A DNA stretch of 23,901 nucleotides, from assembly GCF_000003605.2 (NCBI RefSeq), contig NW_003149665.1:1-23901 (forward strand), written 5' to 3'. The translations under genes were made by a program, and so were the position numbers. Positions 1-8,335 of the stretch are shown piece by piece; position 1 is the stretch's first letter, and the number at the start of each line of letters is the position of its first letter. The DNA comes from Saccoglossus kowalevskii. Lineage: Eukaryota > Hemichordata > Enteropneusta > Harrimaniidae. The notes beneath the pieces were generated by a model that was not told where the DNA came from, searched no databases, and was given only the letters and a program-made list of their open reading frames with translations.

Positions 1-60
1 TCATCATCTGTGCATGCTTTTATTGTCTGGATCATGAAACCTGCATCATGAGGAAAATAC
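1..60 (+). repeat. Divergent first unit with a 2-bp insertion
   Basis: The first unit reads ATGAGGAAAATACC where its closest relative near 21800-21830 reads ATGGGAAATACC, a net gain of 2 bp plus a substitution. Bases 1-3 (TCA) also differ from the usual CCC or CAC. It carries the C3G marker (TCTGGATC), which is also seen near 1138, 7288, 11238, 12928, 18899 and 21803. The extra changes could mean the true array edge is near, where units usually degenerate. They could also be private mutations or sequence errors at a contig end. Confidence 0.7.
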
Positions 61-551
61 CACTCATCTTTGCATGCTTATATTGTCTGCATCATGAAAC
101 CTGCATCATGGGAGATACCCCTCATCTGTGCATGCTTCTATTGTCAGCATCATGAAACCTGCATCATGGGAGATACCACTCATCTCTGCATGCTTATATT
201 GTCTGCATCATGAAACCTGCATCATGGGAGATATCCCTCATTTGTGCATGCTTATATTGTCTGCATCATGAAACCTGCATCATGGGAGATACCACTCATC
301 TGTGCATGCTTCTATTGTCTGCATCATGAAACCTGCATCATGGGAGATATCCCTCATGTGTTCATGCTTTTATTGTCTGCATCATGAAACCTGTATCATG
401 AGAGATACCACTCATCTGTGCATGCTTCTATTGTCTGCATCATGAAACCTGCATCATGGGAGATATCCCTCATGTGTGCATGCTTCTATTGTCTACATCA
501 TGAAACCTGCATCATGGGAGATACCACTCATCTGTGCATGCTTCTATTGTC

Positions 552-609
552 TGCATCATGAAACCTGCATCATGGGAGATACCACTCATCTGTGCATGCT
601 TCTATTGTC
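552..609 (+). repeat. Reference 58-bp unit (class A)
   Basis: This copy matches the majority base at every position I compared and fixes the unit numbering. It divides into TGCATCATGAAACC (u1-u14), TGCATCATGGGAGA (u15-u28), TACCACTCATCTG (u29-u41) and TGCATGC plus a pyrimidine-rich tail (u42-u58). The first two parts share nine bases, TGCATCATG, at a 14-bp spacing, and a third TGCAT begins at u42. The unit may therefore have grown from shorter TGCAT-led segments, which is inference. Common alternatives are u2 G/A, u14 C/T, u17 C/T, u20 C/T, u31 C/T, u33 A/C, u39 C/G/T/A, u43 G/T and u51 C/T/A. Confidence 0.9.
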
Positions 610-671
610 TGCATCATGAAACCTGCATCATGGGAGATATCCCTCATGTGTTCATGCTTTTATTGTCTGCA
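610..671 (+). repeat. Example class B unit
   Basis: Class B differs from the reference by C31T, A33C, C39G, G43T and C51T, reading TATCCCTCATGTG then TTCATGCTTTTATTG. The G43T change turns TGCATGC into TTCATGC and destroys the GCATGC palindrome. Class B units recur throughout the array. They are very often followed by a unit carrying C17T (GTATCAT) or C20T (GCATTAT), so neighbouring units are copied together as blocks. This unit is followed by the quasi-palindromic variant beginning at 671. Confidence 0.8.
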
Positions 672-700
672 TCTCCCATGAAACCTGTATCATGGGAGAT
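671..700. repeat. Quasi-palindrome variant, copy 1 (11-bp perfect inverted repeat)
   Basis: The normal TGCATCATGAAACC is replaced by TGCATCTCCCATGAAACC, a net gain of 4 bp. The new ATCTCCCATGA (671-681) is the exact reverse complement of TCATGGGAGAT (690-700), leaving an 8-base loop. The sequence could form a hairpin. Its origin fits a replication template switch in which the downstream CATGGGAGAT was copied on the opposite strand; that mechanism is inference. Confidence 0.9.
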
Positions 701-990
701 ACCACTCATCTGTGCATGCTTCTATTGTCTACATCATGAAACCTGCATCATGGGAGATACCACTCATCTGTGCATGCTTATATTGTCTGCATCATGAAAC
801 CTGCATCATGGGAGATATCCCTCATCTGTGCACGCTTCTATTGTCTGCATCATGAAACCTGCATCATGGGAGATACCACTCATCTATGCATGCTTATATT
901 GTCTGCATCATGAAACCTGCATCATGGGAGATACCACTCATCCGTGCATGCTTCTATTGTCTGCATCATGAAACTTGCATCATGGGAGAT

Positions 991-996
991 ATCCTC
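991..996. repeat. 1-bp deletion marker, copy 1
   Basis: ATCCTC in place of ATCCCTC gives a 57-bp unit. The same deletion, with the same neighbouring AAACTTGC and GCGTTTATTG marks, is at 7143-7148 and 11094-11099. The equivalent units near 8250, 13185, 19860, 22354 and 23805 have the full length. The deletion therefore defines a sub-lineage of the cassette. Confidence 0.9.
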
Positions 997-1979
997 ATGT
1001 GTTCATGCGTTTATTGTCTGCATCATGAAACCTGTATCATGGGAGATACCACTCATCTGTGCATGCTTCTATTGTCTGCATCATGAAACCTGCATCATGG
1101 GAGATATCCCTCATCTGTGCATGCTTTTATTGTCTGGATCATGAAACCTGCATCATGGGAAATACCACTCATCTGTGCATGCTTCTATTGTCTGCATCAT
1201 GAAACCTGCATCATGGGAGATTCCCCTCATCTGTGCATGCTTCTATTGTCTGCATCATGAAACCTGCATCATGGGAGATACCACTCATCTCTGCATGCTT
1301 ATATTGTCTGCATCATGAAACCTGCATCATGGGAGATATCCCTCATTTGTGCATGCTTATATTGTCTGCATCATGAAACCTGCATCATGGGAGATACCAC
1401 TCATCTGTGCATGCTTCTATTGTCTGCATCATGAAACCTGCATCATGGGAGATATCCCTCATGTGTTCATGCTTTTATTGTCTGCATCATGAAACCTGCA
1501 TTATGGGAGATACCACTCATCTGTGCATGCTTCTATTGTCTGCATCATGAAACCTGCATCATGGGAGATATCCATCATGTGTTCATGCTTTTATTGTCTG
1601 CATCATGAAACCTGCATCATGGGAGATACCACTCATCTGTGCATGCTTCTATTGTCTGCATCATGAAACCTGCATCATGGGAGATATCCCTCATGTGTTC
1701 ATGCTTTTATTGTCTGCATCATGAAACCTGCATTATGGGAGATACCACTCATCTGTGCATGCTTATATTGTCTGCATCATGAAACCTGCATCATGGGAGA
1801 TATCCCTCATCTGTGCATGCTTCTATTGTCTGCATCATGAAACCTGCCTTATGGGAGATATCCCTCATGTGTTCATGCTTTTATTGTCTGCATCATGAAA
1901 CCTGCATCATGGGAGATACCACTCATCTGTGCATGCTTCTATTGTCTGCATCATGAAACCTGCATCATGGGAGATATCC

Positions 1980-2780
1980 CTCATGTGTTCATGCTTTTAT
2001 TGTCTGCATCATGAAACCTGCATTATGGGAGATACCACTCATCTGTGCATGCTTTTATTGTCTGCATCATGAAACCTGTATCATGGGAGATACCACTCAT
2101 CTGTGCATGCTTATATTGTCTGCATCATGAAACCTGCATCATGGGAGATACCACTCATATGTGCATGCTTATATTGTCTGCATCATGAAACCTGCATCAT
2201 GGGAGATACCACTCATCTGTGCATGCTTTTATTGTCTGCATCATGAAACCTGCATCATGGGAGATACCACTCATCCGTGCATGCTTCTATTGTCTGCATC
2301 ATGAAACCTGCATCATGGGAGATACCACTCATATGTGCATGCTTTTATTGTCTGCATCATGAAACCTGCATCATGGGAGATACCACTCATCTGTGCATGC
2401 TTCTATTGTCTGCATCATGAAACCTGCATCATGGGAGATATCACTCATGTGTTCATGCTTTTATTGTCTGCATCATGAAACCTGCATTATGGGAGATACC
2501 ACTCATCTGTGCATGCTTATGTTGTCTGCATCATGAAACCTGCATTATGGGAGATATCCCTCATGTGTTCATGCTTTTATTGTCTGCATCATGAAACCTG
2601 CATTATGGGAGATACCACTCATCTGTGCATGCTTCTATTGTCTGCATCATGAAACCTGCATCATGGGAGATATCCCTCATGTGTTCATGCTTATATTGTC
2701 TGCATCATGAAACCTGCATCATGGGAGATACCCCTCATGTGTTCATGCTTATATTGTCTGCATCATGAAACCTGCATCAT
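1980..2780. repeat. CATATG-marked block, ancestral form
   Basis: This run of about 13 units carries two CATATG units (near 2157 and 2331), a TATCACTCATGTG unit near 2448 and an ATGTTG unit near 2520. The part 2102-2780 matches 11451-12130 closely. Related, slightly altered copies occur in the 870-bp duplication (about 16700-17480 and 17570-18350), and shortened ones from about 20700 and 23200. Here the unit between the two CATATG units has CCGTGC, whereas the 16.7-18.5 kb copies have the ACCGGC/GTGTTC form. Confidence 0.7.
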
Positions 2781-4122
2781 GGGAGATACCCCTCATGTGT
2801 TCATGCTTATATTGTCTGCATCATGAAACCTGCATCATGGGAGATATCCCTCATCTGTGCATGCTTCTATTGTCTGCATCATGAAACCTGCATCATGGGA
2901 GATATCCCTCATGTGTTCATGCTTTTATTGTCTGCATCATGAAACCTGCATTATGGGAGATACCACTCATCTGTGCATGCTTCTATTGTCTGCATCATGA
3001 AACCTGCATCATGGGAGATACCACTCATCTATGCATGCTTTTATTGTCTGCATCATGAAACCTGCATCATGGGAGATACCCCTCATCTGTGCATGCTTGT
3101 ATTGTCTGCATCATGAAACCTGCATCATGGGAGATACCACTCATCTCTGCATGCTTCTATTGTCTGCATCATGAAACCTGCATCATGGGAGATATCCCTC
3201 ATGTGTGCATGCTTCTATTGTCTGCATCATGAAACCTGCATCACGGGAGATATCCCTCATGTGTGCATGCTTCTATTGTCTACATCATGAAACCTGCATC
3301 ATGGGAGATACCACTCATCTGTGCATGCTTCTATTGTCTGCATCATGAAACCTGCATCATGGGAGATACCACTCATCTGTGCATGCTTCTACTGTCTGCA
3401 TCATGAAACCTGCATCATGGGAGATATCCCTCATGTGTTCATGCTTTTATTGTCTGCATCATGAAACCTGTATCATGGGAGATACCACTCATCTGTGCAT
3501 GCTTCTATTGTCTACATCATGAAACCTGCATCATGGGAGATACCACTCATCTGTGCATGCTTATATTGTCTGCATCATGAAACCTGCATCATGGGAGATA
3601 TCCCTCATCTGTGCATGCTTTTATTGTCTGCATCATGAAACCTGTATCATGGGAGATACCACTCATCTGTGCATGCTTCTATTGTCTGCATCATGAAACC
3701 TGCATCATGGGAGATACCACTCATCTGTGCATGCTTATATTGTCTGCATCATGAAACCTGTATCATGGGAGATACCACTCATCTGTGCATGCTTCTATTG
3801 TCTGCATCATGAAACCTGCATCATGGGAGATATCCCTCATGTGTTCATGCTTTTATTGTCTGCATCATGAAACCTGCAACATGGGAGATACCACTCATCT
3901 GTGCATGCTTCTATTGTCTGCATCATGAAACCTGCATCATGGGAGATACCACTCATCTGTGCATGCTTATGTTGACTGCATTATGAAACCTGCATCATGG
4001 GAGATATCCCTCATGTGTTCATGCTTATATTGTCTGCATCATGAAACCTGCATCATGGGAGATACCCCTCATGTGTTCATGCTTATATTGTCTGCATCAT
4101 GAAACCTGCATCATGGGAGATA
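2732..4122. repeat. 1391-bp duplicated block, copy 1
   Basis: This 24-unit block is identical, base for base in my line-by-line comparison, to 15217-16607 (offset 12485 bp). Marks include CATCTATGC (near 3029), TTGTATTG, GCATCACGGG at 3239, TTCTACTG at 3387, GCAACATGGG at 3876, and TTATGTTGACTGCATTATG at 3967. Single mismatches at 2731/15216 and 4123/16608 bound the identity. Neighbouring units differ from one another by several bases, so perfect identity over 24 units implies recent copying, conversion or an assembly effect. Confidence 0.92.
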
Positions 4123-4876
4123 CCCCTCATGTGTTCATGCTTATATTGTCTGCATCATGAAACCTGCATCATGGGAGATATCCCTCATCTGTGCATGCTT
4201 CTATTGTCTGCATCATGAAACCTGCATCATGGGAGATATCCCTCATGTGTTCATGCTTTTATTGTCTGCATCATGAAACCTGCATTATGGGAGATACCAC
4301 TCATCTGTGCATGCTTCTATTGTCTGCATCATGAAACCTGCATCATGGGAGATATCCCTCATCTGTGCATGCTTTTATTGTCTGCATCATGAAACCTGCA
4401 TCATGGGAGATACCACTCATCTGTGCATGCTTCTATTGTCTGCATCATGAAACCTGCATCATGGGAGATACCACTCATCTGTGCATGCTTATGTTGTATG
4501 CATTATGAAACCTGCATCATGGGAGATATCCCTCATGTGTTCATGCTTATATTGTCTGCATCATGAAACCTGCATCATGGGAGATACCCCTCATGTGTTC
4601 ATGCTTATATTGTCTGCATCATGAAACCTGCATCATGGGAGATACCCCTCATGTGTTCATGCTTATATTGTCTGCATCATGAAACCTGCATCATGGGAGA
4701 TATCCCTCATCTGTGCATGCTTCTATTGTCTGCATCATGAAACCTGCATCATGGGAGATATCCCTCATGTGTTCATGCTTTTATTGTCTGCATCATGAAA
4801 CCTGCATTATGGGAGATACCACTCATCTGTGCATGCTTCTATTGTCTGCATCATGAAACCTGCATCATGGGAGATA
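3881..4876. repeat. 9-unit (522-bp) local tandem duplication
   Basis: 3881-4354 matches 4403-4876 at an offset of exactly 522 bp (9 units). Both copies contain the TTATGTTG unit followed by GCATTATG, then TATCCCTCATGTG, two TACCCC units and a GCATTATGGG unit. The only difference noted is GTTGACTGC (3971) versus GTTGTATGC (4493). A further relative with GTTGTCTGC lies at about 5853-6262. Confidence 0.8.
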
Positions 4877-4955
4877 CCACTCATCTATGCATGCATTTAT
4901 TGTCTGCATCATGAAACCTGCATCATGGGAGATACCCCTCATCTGTGCATGCTTG

Positions 4956-5536
4956 TATTGTCTGCATCATGAAACCTGCATCATGGGAGATACCACTCAT
5001 CTCTGCATGCTTATATTGTCTGCATCATGAAACCTGCATCATGGGAGATATCCCTCATCTGTGCATGCTTATATTGTCTGCATCATGAAACCTGCATCAT
5101 GGGAGATACCACTCATCTGTGCATGCTTCTATTGTCTGCATCATGAAACCTGCATCATGGGAGATATCCCTCACGTGTTCATGCTTTTATTGTCTGCATC
5201 ATGAAACCTGTATCATGGGAGATACCACTCATCTGTGCATGCTTCTATTGTCTGCATCATGAAACCTGCATCATGGGAGATATCCCTCATGTGTGCATGC
5301 TTCTATTGTCTACATCATGAAACCTGCATCATGGGAGATACCACTCATCTGTGCATGCTTCTATTGTCTGCATCATGAAACCTGCATCATGGGAGATACC
5401 ACTCATCTGTGCATGCTTCTATTGTCTGCATCATGAAACCTGCATCATGGGAGATATCCCTCATGTGTTCATGCTTTTATTGTCTGCATCATGAAACCTG
5501 TATCATGGGAGATACCACTCATCTGTGCATGCTTCT
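4956..5536. repeat. 581-bp duplicated block without the 5-bp insertion
   Basis: This 10-unit block is identical to 13783-14363 (offset 8827 bp). It contains CATCTCTGC, the CACGTG variant at 5172-5177, GTATCAT, GTGTGC and TACATC. The match breaks where 14364 carries a 5-bp insertion that is absent here, so this copy shows the state before the insertion. A third, less similar copy lies at 6290-6870. Confidence 0.85.
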
Positions 5537-6289
5537 ATTGTCTACATCATGAAACCTGCATCATGGGAGATACCACTCATCTGTGCATGCTTATATTGTC
5601 TGCATCATGAAACCTGCATCATGGGAGATATCCCTCATCTGTGCATGCTTCTATTGTCTGCATCATGAAACCTGCATCATGGGAGATACCACTCATCTGT
5701 GCATGCTTATATTGTCTGCATCATGAAACCTGCATCATGGGAGATACCACTCATCTGTGCATGCTTCTATTGTCTGCATCATGAAACCTGCATCATGGGA
5801 GATATCCCTCATGTGTTCATGCTTTTATTGTCTGCATCATGAAACCTGCAACATGGGAGATACCACTCATCTGTGCATGCTTCTATTGTCTGCATCATGA
5901 AACCTGCATCATGGGAGATACCACTCAACTGTGCATGCTTATGTTGTCTGCATTATGAAACCTGCATCATGGGAGATATCCCTCATGTGTTCATGCTTAT
6001 ATTGTCTGCATCATGAAACCTTCATCATGGGAGATACCCCTCATGTGTTCATGCTTATATTGTCTGCATCATGAAACCTGCATCATGGGAGATACCCCTC
6101 ATGTGTTCATGCTTATATTGTCTGCATCATGAAACCTGCATCATGGGAGATATCCCTCATCTGTGCATGCTTCTATTGTCTGCATCATGAAACCTGCATC
6201 ATGGGAGATATCCCTCATGTGTTCATGCTTTTATTGTCTGCATCATGAAACCTGCATTATGGGAGATACCCCTCATCTGTGCATGCTTC

Positions 6290-6870
6290 TATTGTCTGCA
6301 TCATGAAACCTGCATCATGGGAGATACCACTCATCTCTGCATGCTTATATTGTCTGCATCATGAAACCTGCATCATGGGAGATATCCCTCATCTGTGCAT
6401 GCTTATATTGTCTGCATCATGAAACCTGCATCATGGGAGATACCACTCATCTGTGCATGCTTCTATTGTCTGCATCATGAAACCTGCATCATGGGAGATA
6501 TCCCTCACGTGTTCATGCTTTTATTGTCTGCATCATGAAACCTGTATCATGGGAGATATCCCTCATGTGTTCATGCTTTTATTGTCTGCATCATGAAACC
6601 TGCATCATGGGAGATATCCCTCATGTGTGCATGCTTCTATTGTCTACATCATGAAACCTGCATCATGGGAGATACCACTCATCTGTGCATGCTTCGATTG
6701 TCTGCATCATGAAACCTGCATCATGGGAGATACCACTCATCTGTGCATGCTTCTATTGTCTGCATCATGAAACCTGCATCATGGGAGATATCCCTCATGT
6801 GTTCATGCTTTTATTGTCTGCATCATGAAACCTGTATCATGGGAGATACCACTCATCTGTGCATGCTTCT
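6290..6870. repeat. Related block, third copy of 4956-5536
   Basis: The offset is 1334 bp (23 units) from 4956-5536. It keeps CATCTCTGC and the CACGTG variant (6506-6511). One unit near 6554-6590 is class B instead of class A, and TTCGATTG replaces TTCTATTG near 6695. It runs directly into the 5-bp insertion at 6871, like 13783-14363. Confidence 0.8.
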
Positions 6871-6883
6871 ATTATATTGTCTA
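6866..6883. repeat. 5-bp insertion unit, copy 1
   Basis: The tail reads TTCTATTATATTGTC instead of TTCTATTGTC, giving a 63-bp unit. It looks like a join of TTCTATT from one unit and ATATTGTC from a TTATATTGTC unit, slipped by 5 bp. The only other occurrence is at 14364. Confidence 0.9.
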
Positions 6884-6948
6884 CATCATGAAACCTGCAT
6901 CATGGGAGATACCACTCATCTGTGCATGCTTATATTGTCTGCATCATG

Positions 6949-7650
6949 AAACCTGCATCATGGGAGATATCCCTCATCTGTGCACGCTTCTATTGTCTGC
7001 ATCATGAAACCTGCATCATGGGAGATACCACTCATCTATGCATGCTTATATTGTCTGCATCATGAAACCTGCATCATGGGAGATACCACTCATCCGTGCA
7101 TGCTTCTATTGTCTGCATCATGAAACTTGCATCATGGGAGATATCCTCATGTGTTCATGCGTTTATTGTCTGCATCATGAAACCTGTATCATGGGAGATA
7201 CCACTCATCTGTGCATGCTTCTATTGTCTGCATCATGAAACCTGCATCATGGGAGATATCCCTCATCTGTGCATGCTTTTATTGTCTGGATCATGAAACC
7301 TGCATCATGGGAAATACCACTCATCTGTGCATGCTTATATTGTCTGCATCATGAAACCTGCATCATGGGAGATTCCCCTCATCTGTGCATGCTTCTATTG
7401 TCTGCATCATGAAACCTGCATCATGGGAGATACCACTCATCTCTGCATGCTTATATTGTCTGCATCATGAAACCTGCATCATGGGAGATATCCCTCATTT
7501 GTGCATGCTTATATTGTCTGCATCATGAAACCTGCATCATGGGAGATACCACTCATCTGTGCATGCTTCTATTGTCTGCATCATGAAACCTGCATCATGG
7601 GAGATATCCCTCATGTGTTCATGCTTTTATTGTCTGCATCATGAAACCTG
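6949..7650. repeat. Block matching 797-1498
   Basis: The offset to 797-1498 is a constant 6152 bp. Shared marks are CACGC, CTATGC, CCGTGC, AAACTTGC, the 1-bp deletion (7143-7148 versus 991-996), the GGATC/GGAAATACC unit and GATTCCCC. One substitution (TTATATT versus TTCTATT) occurs near 7331. The match ends at 7651, where GTATCAT replaces GCATTAT. Upstream of 6949 the neighbours differ: here lies the 5-bp insertion rather than the quasi-palindrome, so the junction is a mosaic breakpoint. Confidence 0.8.
7143..7148. repeat. 1-bp deletion marker, copy 2
   Basis: Same ATCCTC deletion as at 991, at an offset of 6152 bp, inside the block matching 797-1498. Confidence 0.9.
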
Positions 7651-8335
7651 TATCATGAGAGATACCACTCATCTGTGCATGCTTCTATTGTCTGCATCAT
7701 GAAACCTGCATCATGGGAGATATCCCTCATGTGTGCATGCTTCTATTGTCTACATCATGAAACCTGCATCATGGGAGATACCACTCATCTGTGCATGCTT
7801 CTATTGTCTGCATCATGAAACCTGCATCATGGGAGATACCACTCATCTGTGCATGCTTCTATTGTCTGCATCATGAAACCTGCATCATGGGAGATATCCC
7901 TCATGTGTTCATGCTTTTATTGTCTGCATCTCCCATGAAACCTGTATCATGGGAGATACCACTCATCTGTGCATGCTTCTATTGTCTACATCATGAAACC
8001 TGCATCATGGGAGATACCACTCATCTGTGCATGCTTATATTGTCTGCATCATGAAACCTGCATCATGAGAGATATCCCTCATCTGTGCATGCTTCTATTG
8101 TCTGCATCATGAAACCTGCATCATGGGAGATACCACTCATCTGTGCATGCTTATATTGTCTGCATCATGAAACCTGCATCATGGGAGATACCACTCATCC
8201 GTGCATGCTTCTATTGTCTGCATCATGAAACTTGCATCATGGGAGATATCCCTCATGTGTTCATGCGTTTATTGTCTGCATCATGAAACCTGTATCATGG
8301 GAGATACCACTCATCTGTGCATGCTTCTATTGTCT
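7260..8335. repeat. Cassette of about 1.08 kb, copy 2
   Basis: Second occurrence of the 1-1077 cassette, at an offset of 7257 bp (125 units plus 7 bp of indels). It differs at GATTCCCC (near 7371), at CATCTG versus CATCTTT in the second unit, and at CATGAGAG near 8067, and it has CATGC rather than CACGC near 8087. It keeps the quasi-palindrome at 7928-7957 but has the full ATCCCTC where copy 1 has a 1-bp deletion. It follows directly on a block that matches 797-1498 (6949-7650), so the GGATC unit and its neighbours belong to two overlapping duplications. Confidence 0.85.
7928..7957. repeat. Quasi-palindrome variant, copy 2
   Basis: Same 4-bp-longer unit as at 671-700, with arms at 7928-7938 and 7947-7957. 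Flanking units match those of 671-700 on both sides, so this is a duplicate of one event and not an independent mutation. Confidence 0.9.

Larger units (their letters stand above)
1..1077. repeat. Duplicated cassette of about 1.08 kb, copy 1
   Basis: This 18-19-unit block recurs at 7260-8335 and 18871-19980. Shared marks, in order, are the GGATC/GGAAATACC unit, CTCTGC, TTGTGC, GTATCATGAGAG, GTGTGC with TACATC, the quasi-palindrome at 671-700, CCGTGC, AAACTTGC and TTCATGCGTTTATTG. Only a handful of substitutions separate the copies. Copy 1 alone has the 2-bp insertion in its first unit. It has the 1-bp deletion at 991-996, which the other two full copies lack. Identity with copy 2 ends at 1077/8335, where TGCATC meets TACATC. 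Its part 1-564 also matches 21776-22336, including the rare GTCAGCATC mark. Confidence 0.85.

Noticed and set aside
671..700. The hairpin as a transcription terminator or attachment site
   Set aside because: No T-run follows it, there is no gene upstream, and the arms are explained by a local copy of the neighbouring CATGGGAGAT.
534..797. 87-codon frame, repeated at 7791, 10637 (a variant) and 19402, as a possible conserved protein family
   Set aside because: It reads the 58-bp repeat in rotating frames and starts at GTG inside a unit. It exists only because of the 4-bp quasi-palindrome insertion, helped at 10637 by a CATCAGG change that removes one TGA. Its recurrence is explained by block duplication of DNA, with no sign of selection on codons.
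886..1144. Overlapping 66-codon frames (also near 7038 and 10989)
   Set aside because: They are by-products of the 1-bp deletion at 991 shifting frame within the repeat.
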